A stretch of DNA of 64,000 nucleotides from Gamsiella multidivaricata (taxonomy: Eukaryota; Mortierellomycota; Mortierellomycetes; Mortierellales; Mortierellaceae), in the NCBI RefSeq assembly GCF_025024155.1, contig NW_026251721.1, forward strand, positions 310,001 through 374,000, written 5' to 3'. The notes under the pieces were generated by a model, which was not told where the DNA came from, searched no databases, and saw only the letters and a program-made list of their open reading frames with translations. Position 1 is the stretch's first letter. The number at the start of each line of letters is the position of its first letter. A program made the translations under genes and the position numbers. Positions 1 to 9,876 of the stretch are shown one piece after another.

Positions 1-1
1 C

Positions 2-1294
2 GACCTGGGCGACGCGATGTATCTATACCACTCTCATGAGTACCTAGGACCGGTGACGGAGTCTGATCCCCTAGTCAACCTCCGCCTCGTTTATGCAGCA
101 CACCAGCTACCGCGGGGTATGGACTTTGCCAGTTTGGTGGGACCACTTCGCAATGACCACAAGGTTGATACATATCTGATCCCCCACGAATCTGCGCTCA
201 TCTACGACGACCACGATGTTGTTTTTGGGTTGTCAGGGACAGGGGGACGAGTTTGTCGTGGACTACAAGCATTTCTGCAGAACTTGAACCCGAGGACGGA
301 GGGCTTCACGCTATGGCAGCTATGCCTACTAATTCCCAGTAAAATCATCCATTACTTGACGGGATCAGCAGAATGTGCTCAAACCGACAAGAAATGCGCG
401 CAAGCCAGCGACGAAAAGCGGGAGAATAACTCGATCGCATCCTCGATCGCTTGCCTCAAGGAGGCACTGGGACGCAGCTATGGGCCGATTCCTGGCGCAG
501 AGCAAGAAAGCGTGTTCACGGTTGAGTCGTGCTCCTTGGGCACAATCATGGGCGCGATTAGATTCATAATCGACATCTTTTTGTCCCACGACGAGATTTG
601 CGAAAGCTGTGACGAGTATTACCAAGGTGGTCAGCCAAGCATGATCCCCAAGAGGATGCAACTATCTCGGAGGATTCTTAACAAGACTGTTCGGATGGAT
701 AGAAGGGTACCAATAGCTTATATCTTGCGACCAGAGATGCACTCATGCCTCAAGGACATGCAAACGAGGCGGTACCATCTCCAGTTTCTCTTGAACATCA
801 CTCAAGCGCGCGAGTTGGCTGGCGAACGTGCGGCTATGGTTCGAGGGTTCGGTGTGCCGAAGGAAGTCGTGATATGCATTTCGGACGAACCTGCACCCCC
901 TCAGGATGGGCTCATATCCCGCAAAGACGAGGTTAGGGTGTGCGACGTAGGCGGGAATGATCCGTGGCGCATCGAGGCTGCGGTGGTTGAGATCGTCATT
1001 TGGATGGCAACAGTGGGTTTAGGAGACTGGTCCATCGAGATTTATATTCCCGAACGCACTGCGGCGAGGCTGAGAAGTTCTGGAGAGGCCAGCGAGCGAG
1101 ACGGGAAAGGCTTCCGATACAGCATAAAGACTCCGTCCGCGGGCGAACAGAGCAGCTGCAGCGGAATGAGGCTGGAGCCTGCTGAAGAGGAATCGACTCT
1201 GCTGATCCATAGTCTGAGCGAGAGCAAAGGGATTCAGAGGGCAGTGAACACTATATTAGTTGCTACATATGCAGTAAACGACAATGTACTATGA
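2..1294 (+). CDS. Hypothetical protein, 3' part of gene
   Basis: An open frame runs from the left edge to a TGA at 1292-1294. It has at least 425 codons if counted from the first ATG at 17. The frame is open back to base 2, so the true start may lie outside the window. I do not recognise the family. The protein is soluble-looking and mixed alpha/beta, with hydrophobic stretches near residues 95-112 and 175-190 and a small Cys cluster around residues 195-200 (CESCDEYY). The last 60 residues are Ser/Glu-rich. No intron is needed in the visible part. BMT2 ends 288 bp downstream on the opposite strand, so the two genes converge. That it is coding rests on its length and the lack of any better frame; no function is proposed. 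Confidence 0.6.
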   Translation, partial: DLGDAMYLYHSHEYLGPVTESDPLVNLRLVYAAHQLPRGMDFASLVGPLRNDHKVDTYLIPHESALIYDDHDVVFGLSGTGGRVCRGLQAFLQNLNPRTEGFTLWQLCLLIPSKIIHYLTGSAECAQTDKKCAQASDEKRENNSIASSIACLKEALGRSYGPIPGAEQESVFTVESCSLGTIMGAIRFIIDIFLSHDEICESCDEYYQGGQPSMIPKRMQLSRRILNKTVRMDRRVPIAYILRPEMHSCLKDMQTRRYHLQFLLNITQARELAGERAAMVRGFGVPKEVVICISDEPAPPQDGLISRKDEVRVCDVGGNDPWRIEAAVVEIVIWMATVGLGDWSIEIYIPERTAARLRSSGEASERDGKGFRYSIKTPSAGEQSSCSGMRLEPAEEESTLLIHSLSESKGIQRAVNTILVATYAVNDNVL

Positions 1295-1581
1295 CTTATA
1301 CGCGGCTCACACGCGTCAAGCAAAACTCTAAAGGACGCGTCCTATTTTGCTGTGCGTCTGTTGAGCCATCAACCATTTTTTTTCAATTCTATCTTTCGTG
1401 GCTTTCATGTTGCTCCTCTTGTGCCTTCGTAATCAAGAAGCAGTTTATTGACAGTAGTACAAACACAGGCTCTACACGAGTATGACGCAGAAACTAGTAA
1501 CTCAAAAAAAAGAGAACATTAGAAAGCTTGTTGGTTACTTCTCTCTAGGCCACATTCGACCAACAATAAATAGAAGGGAGC

Positions 1582-2777
1582 TTACTTATTCCTGTTCGGC
1601 TTATCATGGCGCAGCTTTTTCGGGAATAACGGCTGGGTCGTCCCTGACTTTGCCCTTGAAGAAAGCTCCTTTTCTGCGGGTGAAATATCCAGCCTAAATG
1701 CGTAGTAGGCTAATTTCTTCGCAAAATGATGGCTGACCAAAGTAGTATATCCAAGAGAGGACATCATCTTCACGAGCAGCTCATGATCCATGTATCGCGA
1801 GTTTTCGATGCATGGCAGAGGAAGGACCAAGTAAAGGACCCCCGTACCTGGTACCAAAAATCGCGTCGAGTAACGAAGGATCTCCCCACGTTGGGTTGGG
1901 TCGCCTACAAAATTGACAACGAGCGAGAGACAAACCACATCAAAAAGCTTCTCTCTGTCTGTTGGTACGGGCATCTCCAGAAAATCCATTTTGGTGATTA
2001 GAGGGTCCTGAGGGTTAAGATCAATAGGGACGGTGTGGATCCATGAAGAGTACTTTTGATAATTGTGGGGTGAAAGCGCACCGATATCCAAAAGTTTTAA
2101 CGCAGGACCGGCCTAAAATAATACAAGAGGTTTAAAGACAAGAATGACACTAGTTTAGTAAAGAAGGGCATAATTTCGAAGACACAAGTTCATAGTCGTG
2201 CAATTCCGGTCGATACCTTCTTGTTCAATTCTGGATGGCAGCTCTCAAGGATCGGTATCAACCATTTGCTAGAGTCGCCCCCGCGCTGCTTAGACTGTCC
2301 AAGTGTAGATGCTTTTTGGTACATGTCCAGTCCGCCCAAGTCGTCCATCTCTTGTCGAATTTCTGCAATTCTTGTCAAATCAACGGCTGTCTGATCCGCT
2401 GTTTGCCTTCTCCGCTGATCAGAGCCAGTCGAACTGCTATACTTGCTGCCATCGATCCGTGCCAGGCATTTTGAAAGCTCCTTGTTCAGAGTATGATACC
2501 GGCGGATGAGTTGAGCCGTGGCGAGCGACGATTTCTTTCGAGCAACGGCCTTGGAACTCTTCACAGTGAGCAAGGACGACGTCGTGGATGTGGTTTCTGC
2601 GCCAGAGGGAGTCAGGGACATGAGTAGAGAGACTGGATCTGTCATGGCTGCTGCTGAGATGGTGGTCAGTGCTCCCTGCTTTGCTGTGACGGAGCCTGGT
2701 CCTGTGTCTGGTGCTGCTGCTGTCACTGGTGCCCTCTTCCGCTTACCCATGGGCCGCTTTGTTTTCTTGACTACCAT
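1582..2777 (-). CDS. BMT2: 25S rRNA adenine-N1 methyltransferase (Bmt2 family)
   Basis: Two exons, 2777-2217 and 2112-1582, join in phase 0 across a 104-nt GT-AG intron to give 363 residues. Bmt2 is a nucleolar SAM-dependent enzyme that makes m1A in helix 65 of 25S rRNA. The N-terminal ~100 residues are basic and low-complexity, a likely nucleolar signal. The conserved Bmt2 block GGLDMYQKAS...RGGDSSKWL ends exon 1. Exon 2 opens with the SAM-binding strand LKLLDIGAL and continues with a D-x-hydrophobic motif (ITKMDFLEMP) and the block FDVVCLSLVVNFVGDP, all typical of the family. Start: first ATG, followed by a Lys/Arg-rich tail. It is transcribed divergently from MCM10 with 380 bp between the start codons. 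Confidence 0.93.
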
Positions 2778-3157
2778 ATGCTCTTATATTACAGCAACGC
2801 CAATTGTCTGACTCGATGTTTACTCCGTCCTTGTTTCCTGTACAGTGTTTGGACCTGGCTACTTGTGTTGTTAGTTTTTAATTAAGAGTTGTCGATGTGA
2901 GTTCGGCAATGAATAAGGAGCCTGGTTGTTTATCGTGACTGGTTGCCTCTTTCTATCCACTTTTTGGAGTATCACTTGGTACTCGCCTGCAAACACATCT
3001 TTCAGCCTTCTAAACAGCACTCAGTCATTTGACACGACATCAAGGAGCAGTACAGAGACGACCGTGGCAGTTTATCGTCAATACGCTCATGGACAGGGAC
3101 AGCGGAATCCAGAAAACCAGTTGGACGCTGTCCAGTTTGGTCGCCCATGAAGAGACA
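2778..3157. promoter_or_regulatory. Divergent BMT2/MCM10 intergenic promoter region
   Basis: These 380 bp separate the two start codons and must hold both 5' UTRs and both promoters. I see no clear TATA box. An AT-rich block around 2874-2895 is the most likely open-chromatin core. An in-frame ATG at 3029 would lengthen MCM10 by 43 residues but lacks family similarity. No other gene is visible. Confidence 0.4.
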
Positions 3158-6100
3158 ATGGAGCACCATGGACAGCATGAGTTAACTCCGATGACTTCGC
3201 AAAGTCATCCTACTCCCCCTCAGAATATACTATCAGGGACGACAGCCGCCGAAGTATTTTCTTCTGACGATGAGGCCCGTATGTTCTGCTCTTGTATACG
3301 CTGCTGCTGTTATCATTGCAGTACTCGTCATAGTGCCTTTCACTCAAACCTGGAATGATTCTTCTAGTGGCATTATTAGAAGAAGTCACTCGAATAAAGG
3401 CGCGACTCGAGGCCAAACTTCAGGCGAAGCAATTGCGAAAGGCCACAGTCAAAACCGGTGCGGAGAATACTCAGAAATCATCGGCCAGTAATTCAGATGT
3501 GGGACAGACTACAGTTCAGGACGAAGATTCTGAATGGGGATCGATGTTGACACCCGTTTCGAAACGCAACAAAGCAGGAACCCCATTGAAAGGCGCTCCT
3601 CAAGTTGCTCCCTTATCATTGGAGAGTACGGATGACATGGTGGCCGTGGCTCTTTCCGATATGACAACACCTACCAAGACCACTACACCTCTTTTCTCGC
3701 CAGGGTTCAGGACGCCGTCTCCTCCAGCTCGCACACGGTTCATGTCGCCCCCTTCTGGGTCCTCGTCTAGGAAACGACAGCATAGTCCATCGCCTCTTCC
3801 CAAACAACCCTCGCTATCTTCACAGGGAGGACGATATGGGACCTCTACACCAAGTTCAAAAAGACAGTCTCGTCTTCTGAAGGAAGGCTCCGTCACACCC
3901 GTGAAGGCGCCTTCATGGAACAGTGCGATCGATGCAGAGGCAGTACTCGATAGTAAGGAACCAATGAATTCATTTCAGGACCTACTGGATGAGGATCTGG
4001 ATGATGCGTTCCTGGATGCCTTGATCGATGACGAGGACTTTGAGCGACTGTCGCCGGCACCAATCAACGGACCGTTCTCTACTGTACCGCTTCCCAACAA
4101 AGACAAAGCCAAGGACGATTTATCAGTTCACAGCCAACCAACGAAGGATGTAGCTGGGGACGGCATTACAGAACCCACGCTGACAGAAATCGTCCAGGCT
4201 CAGAAACGGAAACGAGAGACGGATCGCTTGATGCAGAGTAACTCGAGGGCAACATTTTACACTAAGAGAGCCAGCTGCGAGCCACTTTCATCTGAAGAGT
4301 CTACACAACTGGGCCATACCGCAGATTTTGATCCTCTAACAGGACTTCGGATAAGGTAGACCCCCTGATTGTACTTATATGTGCCCTCTGGAACGGTTGC
4401 TCCCTCCTCTTACTGATCGCTGAACGTCTCATTAGGGATCGTATTACGACATGCGATGATGCAGCAAAGATGACTCGAGATCTACGGATAATACCCATTA
4501 AGGATAGAGACCGGATCCGTGAGAATGCGACAAGACGTCCAACAACTGGCGTACTATCGTTGTCAGCACCTAATGGGGCTGCTTCAACAGGTAGACTTGG
4601 GAGCAGCAATACTAGCAGTACCACGATAGGACCGGATGGGAGAGACTGGATGGTCGCTGGCGTGATTGGGGCGAAATCAAAGCAGCGAATGACCGCCAAG
4701 AAAGTCCGGTACTGCCACTTTCAGCTCTGCGACCTTCGAGGTAGTGTTATCAACGTGTTCATGTTCCGGACAGCCATGGAGAGACATCACGGCAAATTGC
4801 GTGTTGGAGATATTGTCGCCATCATGGACCCAAAGGTCTTGAGCCAGGCCGAGGTATGTGATGGTCACTAAGGAGCCAACAATATCATTTTTCTCATCCT
4901 TGGTTGTGAAACTGAACCGTTACCTGGACTTGTTTATCAATATAGCATGCAGGGACCCTTGGAGTCGAGGTTGAGCATCCGGACTGTCTTATTGTCATTG
5001 GGACGAGCAGCGACTTTGGGTTATGCGAGGCTGTAAAATTGAATGGCGAAAACTGCGGCAAGATTCTGGATAGACGAGGGTCGATCTATTGCAATTATCA
5101 CATCATGATGGCCACGAACAAGCGCCGCAATCAGCGAGGGAGCCTCATTGCTGGAACCAGCTCGATCTACGACCTAGAAAAAACACCGGTGCAGGCTGGT
5201 CCTACAGGTGTATTGCACAGGATAGGCGGCGTGGGCCATTCAAAGCCTCCATCAGAAAGAGCTCGGATGTTGGCGCGTGAACCGAAGGAAACCACGTATA
5301 TATTCGACGATGACGGGATCGGGACTTCATCGATGATGGATTATAAGAGTCCAAGCAAGGGCCCTCAGCAGTCTGGTGATAATCTATCAACATTCTTGAT
5401 GAACCAGAACAATCCCGGTGGCCAATACCTGCGACAGTCAAAGACGAGCAAAGATGCGGCATGGGCCAAAGATGTCACTTCACCTAGTAAGTCTATTGCC
5501 TTTTTTTGTGTACCTTGGTGTGTGAACGGTGCCATTGATTATATTTGAAAGTGACACTGAACGCGGATTCCATTGACTCCACACAGAAACGCCCACAAAG
5601 ACCACAGAGCTGTTCCCCGTGGAGATGATCCGCAGGATGGGCTATGATCCCGTCTCTGGAAAGTTTGTTCCTGGTAGTCCTAAGCGATTGAACGACGATC
5701 TCGAGGCAAGGGAACGCTCTCTTCGACTCTTGGCCGAACGCGTCAAGTCGCCGCCAGCACCTATGCGTCCATTGAAGGACCCGTCGTCGGTCCGCCAGCG
5801 CACCATCGATATCAAAGGTACTATGCGTCCCATTGCACAACCAAGGGCCAGCAAAGCAGCCACGCCCAAAGGTGGTCGTGAAGTCCAGGGCGATATATTT
5901 TTCTCAAATCAACCAGCGCGGGGGAGCGTATCAGAATCTAGCAAATCCCAAAAATGGATCGATCTCGACGATGGTTCCAGCGGTAGTGAATCCGACGAAC
6001 ATAAATCTCTTCTCTCGCTTAGTCAACAGCGCGCGAAGAATCTTCTGGAGTCCAGCAAACGACAAAGACAAAAGCACTGTCCTCCACCAGCTGTTGGACT

Positions 6101-6416
6101 TGCAGGGACACCCAAACCAGGCATGACGGAAGCGACACATCCACCGCCAATGCTGCCTCTGGGGCCTCGTGCTGCAGACCCCGTCATGTTGACCATGGCG
6201 CGAAAAGCCGCACCACAGGCAACTTCGGCTGATCTGCTATTACCTAGAGCCAAAGCTGAGCCCGAGAAGGTGCTTGTAGCGAAAGCAGATCCTCTTCTAA
6301 ATCCAGAATCTGATGTTGGCGCCGATACCCATTTGCACACGTCAGCTCCCTCGGTAACGGAAAACGATAGCAATTCTACCAGAAAGAAGCAGCGATACGT
6401 AGATTTTTCTGACTGA
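3158..6416 (+). CDS. MCM10: Replication initiation factor Mcm10
   Basis: Five exons (3158-3278, 3368-4355, 4436-4853, 4946-5486, 5587-6416) join in frame to give 965 residues. Mcm10 binds single-stranded DNA, CMG helicase and polymerase alpha, and is needed to fire origins. The N-terminus has a predicted coiled coil (ALLEEVTRIKARLEAKL), then ~280 disordered Ser/Pro-rich residues. The OB fold spans exons 3-4, including DWMVAGVIGAKSKQR and the strand YCHFQLCDLRG. The zinc-binding block follows, with Cys/His at CEAVKLNGENCGKI and IYCNYHI, the Mcm10 zinc-finger signature. The C-terminal ~300 residues are basic and disordered. I chose ATG 3158 because it leads directly into the acidic segment before the coiled coil. 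Donors such as GTATGT at 3279 and 4854 match consensus well. Confidence 0.93.
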
Positions 6417-6439
6417 TTAATAAATTGCAAGCCTATTAA

Positions 6440-6573
6440 ACAATTTGTCTCTCGGGTCAATTGACTCTGCAACGATCTACCATAGTTGCACTACAATTTT
6501 ATTAACATAAATCCACTTTTTATTTTTAATAATATAACAATTTGTCTCTCGAGTCGATTGACCCTGCGAATCT
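6440..6573. repeat. Imperfect direct repeat flanking a LINE 3' tail
   Basis: About 34 bp starting at 6440 recur with a few changes starting at 6537. Between the copies, read on the minus strand, lies the sequence GATTTATGTTAATAAAA, which also ends the longer LINE copy at 6831-7675. The layout (tail sequence bounded by a duplicated target) fits an extremely 5'-truncated retroposon insertion. The duplication is longer than usual for LINEs, so a tandem duplication is possible. Confidence 0.5.
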
Positions 6574-6730
6574 CTCAGACCTAACTAGCAATGATCTACT
6601 AGTGTCGTCCTTTCCGCCAGTAGAGCCGATCCACAGTCGCCAAAAGACAGGCCACATTCCCCCAGGCCTGCCCCTGGGGCCTGCGCAACAATTGCCACAC
6701 CTCATCAGTGTGTTAAAAGCTGAAAACTCC

Positions 6731-6808
6731 TTGTTATAAAAGGGGTTCTTTCTTTTTTTTTTATTAACATAAATCTCCATGAGCACTGTTATAAAAGAGT
6801 TTCTTCCC
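6731..6808 (-). mobile_element. Ultra-short 5'-truncated LINE tail with target duplication
   Basis: A degenerate direct repeat of about 20 bp (core GTTATAAAAG, then TTCTT) occurs at about 6731-6754 and again at 6787-6808. Between the copies is a T-rich run followed by about 25 bp that, on the minus strand, encode the last few residues HGDLC and stop codons of the LINE family seen next door. Its poly-A equivalent is the T-run at 6752-6762. This is best read as a second retroposition in which only the extreme 3' end was copied. Confidence 0.5.
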
Positions 6809-7698
6809 CATTTACTCTCTACCATTTTTTTTTTTTTTATATTATTAACATAAATCCCCATGAACACGCGACGCATGGTCCGCAAAGGCCTTGAAGCCAT
6901 AGATGCCTTCCATGCACGGCAGAGCCGCATCCCCTACCAACTATGTTGGCTTGAGGCGTCAAATTCATAACCCATGTCGCATAGCTAGCCTAACCTAACT
7001 CCTGCGTGACCTGTTGCGCGATACACGTCTCCTAATCCAGATCCAATGTTAATAAAGTTGTTTTTAAACCGAATAACCCCTCCATTATGTCCAACTTCCC
7101 TCGCCCCAAGCAATGCTGTAGCACCCTATAATCCGCGGTCCGTCTACCTTCCTGGATCTCCGCTGCAAGTAACCGTCTCCCTTTCAAATCAGAGAAATCA
7201 CCAACACTACGTTGGTGTCCCCGATCACCGTTGCGTCCTCCGGCGCGTTTGCTCATGATGGTGATTCCAACTGACTTTTCCCAGGCGACAGTGTCCTCGC
7301 ATCGTTTGTTCCATATCTTGGTCCTGCCAAACACTTCGATCCTGCTCACGAACTTTGTCACCATGATCGTCGCAATCCACTTGGTGGTGGTAAATAGCTG
7401 CTTCCAGGTCTCAATGAGTCCCGTTGGCACCAAACCTCGGTATAAGTCCTTGACCTCCCAATCTGCCTCACTCTCCGGCTCCTCTCCTTCCGCAACCCGA
7501 TATGTCCCTCGTATTTCCGCCGTCCCCTGAATCCACTGCATTGACTCCCAGATAGCCTTCGTTCCTGTTGCCGAGAAGTTGGGATAAGTCGCAGTGAAGG
7601 GCTTGTCCTTCCGTTCGGCCTCCTCTCTCTCCTGTTCCCATTTTCGCACTGCCTGTCTCCATGCACGATATCCATCCATTTACTCTCTACCATTTTTT
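6808..7698 (-). mobile_element. 5'-truncated non-LTR (LINE-like) retrotransposon with TSD
   Basis: An identical 23-bp direct repeat lies at 6808-6830 and 7676-7698 and brackets the element, the pattern of a target-site duplication. On the minus strand the element starts inside a long open frame (7679-7032) that resembles the C-terminal region of fungal LINE polyproteins (DGYRAWRQAVRKWEQE..., then KIWNKRCEDTVAWEKSVGI). It then has stop codons, a second family-like stretch in another frame ending VHGDLC (about 6955-6852), and a poly-A tail, seen as the T-run at 6825-6838. The 5' end is missing, as is usual for failed reverse transcription. The family match is from memory; the TSD and tail are directly visible. 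Confidence 0.72.
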
Positions 7699-7959
7699 CA
7701 TTAGTTCATCGTTACTGAAGTACGCACCATCCTCTTTATCGCAGGAAATGAAATAAACTCGCTAATTTCATCCATTCAAGGCCAAAAAGACTCGAAATAA
7801 CATCGAAATGGCTTCTGGACCACACAAAATCATCTATCGAAGCAAATATTGTCGTTTTAAGCGTAAAAAAAGCGCAATTTCGTAAAAAAAACGATCGTTT
7901 TAACAAAAATATATTAATATATGAATGTGAATAGAACTACGCAAAATACTGACATGTAA

Positions 7960-8032
7960 GCCCATATGGGAAAATGGATATTCCATCTCCCTCCTAAGGT
8001 GAAAGTTCTAGGTTCGAGTCCTAGTATGGGCG
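7960..8032 (+). tRNA. tRNA-Arg (anticodon CCT)
   Basis: A full cloverleaf can be drawn over 73 nt. The acceptor stem GCCCATA pairs with TATGGGC (7 bp). The D-arm stem is GGAA/TTCC with GG in the loop. The anticodon stem TCTCC/GGTGA has one T-T mismatch, with loop CTCCTAA, so positions 34-36 are CCT. The T-arm is CTAGG-TTCGAGT-CCTAG. The B box (GGTTCGAGTCC) matches consensus exactly. No intron and no encoded CCA are seen. A run of five T at 8037-8041 just downstream fits a Pol III terminator. It would decode AGG arginine codons. Confidence 0.88.
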
Positions 8033-8256
8033 CTACTTTTTAAGCTGATTAGCTTTTTATTTTTTTTATATAAAAGCTGGGGACCATGGGATGCTCGACC
8101 TGAAGCTCTGTCTCAAGGTGTGAGGGGATGGTATTTTGATTCACGAGTGCAGTGCGAAGGTTAGCAATGTTTGGTAGATTTTCTATTAACAAAAAAAATC
8201 TGAGTGTAGCACAAAGGCAGGTAGATTCCTTTCTTCCTTTTGCAATCGTTCATGTC

Positions 8257-9011
8257 ATGTCTCTCACTCGATTGGTCAAGGAACATCAGACAAAGCAGGC
8301 GACACTAAAGCGGGAAAACGGTATTAACGACTAACTGGGGCACAGTGCGCAGTGCGTAAGTTGAGCAGAATGAGTCGGTTTCGGTGCGAGCTGTCACTGA
8401 ACGTAAGGCATGTCAATTGCAATTAGAGCACCTGCGGAAAGAGGCCATTCAGAGTGTTGGTGTGTTCTCGGACGCAGTTGCCGAAACCCTTAGTGGCCGG
8501 TAGGGATACTTGGGACCAGTTTGATGCTGTACAGTATGGTTTATAGCTCGCTTTGTAACGTTCCATTTCTCCTTGCGTTGTACCCCATATGTTTGTATCT
8601 TAGCGTATCGCAGATATTTCTCAATCAAAAGAACCTGGAACAGGAGGCAAGAAGTCTGTCGTTGCAGACCGCAAGATATGCCAAGCAGACAACGCAATGG
8701 CTCGCGCTTGTAGAGCAGTTTGATTCAGCTCTCAAGGTACTGCACCATATAGTGCTTCTCATTTTAATGTGGAGATGCGCCTCAAAGCTGAACTGTGTCT
8801 GTGTGGAGGGTATTGAACGCAGACCAATGTATCAACACTACTCCATATATCCATCTGAGGAGACAGTTCTAACCAATTTTAAGGGTATTAATTGTGCCCG
8901 GCTGGATTCATTTAGGAGCTCGGCGACGTGCAGAACTGGGTACAGGTGATCCAAAAGGACATGGAGCAGGTCACCCACTCGCTGGAAAGCTCACGACGTG
9001 AACCAGTATGA
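8257..9011 (+). CDS. BLOC1S1: BLOC-1/BORC subunit 1 homologue (GCN5L1)
   Basis: Four small exons (8257-8320, 8427-8499, 8604-8736, 8916-9011) give 121 residues. The protein aligns over its whole length with animal BLOC1S1: start MSLTRLVKEHQTKQ, middle LNQKNLEQEA, then TARYAKQTTQWLALVEQFD and ELGDVQNWVQVIQKDME. BLOC1S1 is a helical, coiled-coil subunit shared by BLOC-1 and BORC, complexes that act in endosome sorting and lysosome positioning. Family length is about 125 residues, so this looks complete. The first donor (GTATTA) is weaker than the others, but the join gives an unbroken family-like helix. The gene sits between the tRNA and SNU13 on the same strand, with its own upstream region. 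Confidence 0.87.
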
Positions 9012-9327
9012 TCCTACAAAGAGCTGACTGGAAATTGTACACATCCTTGCGTTATCTCAAGTGATAGCCATCTTTGCTGTATAATAAACATATATCTTAA
9101 ACTCGTTCTCGACCATAGTAAAGGCAGGGAGAGGTTCAAGTGCGTCTTTACGATAGAACGTAGAAACTCAAAAGTGTGACTGTATCTATGGTGGCGGCTG
9201 CTTTTGTTATGATATTTGGTGCTTTTTTCTTTTTTTTTTTCTTCCTTCTTTCCTTTTTCTCATCGCATCCCTTCCTTACCTCGCTCCCCACTTTACACCT
9301 TTCAACCCTCTAAAGCACTCTTACACA
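9012..9327 (+). promoter_or_regulatory. SNU13 promoter and 5' UTR region
   Basis: The 316 bp between BLOC1S1 and SNU13 contain a strong pyrimidine tract at 9220-9300 (T-run, then CTTCC repeats) just before the start codon. Such CT-tracts are common at transcription starts of highly expressed fungal ribosomal and snoRNP genes. No other gene is seen. Confidence 0.4.
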
Positions 9328-9876
9328 ATGGTAATTATTGCGCTCCTCATATTATACTGCATAGCACAGGACTGGAGAACCCCCTCTCCTCCCCCAATGA
9401 TTCGCAAGATCGAAGGAAAGCAACTTGCACCATGGCAAATTCTAATCTTACACTCTGCCTTTGTCTTTGTCTTATTTCTTGCATGGACTTGTTCTTAGGC
9501 CGAAGTCAACCCCAAAGCCTGGCCCCTTGCCGATGCCGCTCTCACCAACTCAATCATGGACTTGGTTCAGCAGGCCTCCCACTACAAGCAGCTTAAGAAG
9601 GGTGCTAACGAGGTCACCAAGACCCTCAACCGTGGTATTGCCGAGTTCATTGTCATGACTGCCGACACTGAGCCCATTGAGATTTTGCTTCACTTGCCTC
9701 TGCTCTGCGAGGATAAGAACGTCCCCTACGTTTTCGTTCCCTCCAAGACTGCCCTCGGTCGTGCCTGCGGTGTCTCTCGTCCCGTCATTGCGGCTTCGGT
9801 AACCTCGAACGAGGGCTCTGACCTCAAGGCCCAGATCTTGGCCATCAAGCTCCAGATCGAGAAGCTGTTGATCTAA
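9328..9876 (+). CDS. SNU13: Snu13/NHP2L1 (15.5K) snoRNP and U4 snRNP protein
   Basis: Exon 1 holds only the ATG (9328-9330). A 168-nt intron follows and exon 2 is 9499-9876, giving 126 residues. Snu13 is an L7Ae-fold protein that binds kink-turns in U4 snRNA and box C/D snoRNAs, nucleating U4/U6.U5 tri-snRNP and C/D snoRNP assembly. Visible family blocks: [11 protein letters not shown], the RNA-binding segment [35 protein letters not shown] and [15 protein letters not shown]. The protein is close to yeast and human sequences throughout and matches their length. The start-codon-only first exon follows from the lack of any in-frame ATG upstream of the conserved N-terminus and from the good GT/AG pair. 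Confidence 0.95.

Noticed and set aside
3029..3157. Upstream in-frame ATG for MCM10
   Set aside because: Would add 43 residues unlike any Mcm10; the ATG at 3158 leads straight into the acidic, coiled-coil N-terminus.
7840..7910. AT-rich near-repeats (TCGTTTTAA / ATCGTTTTAAC) upstream of the tRNA
   Set aside because: Too short and imperfect to call an element; may be part of the tRNA 5' flank or old repeat debris.
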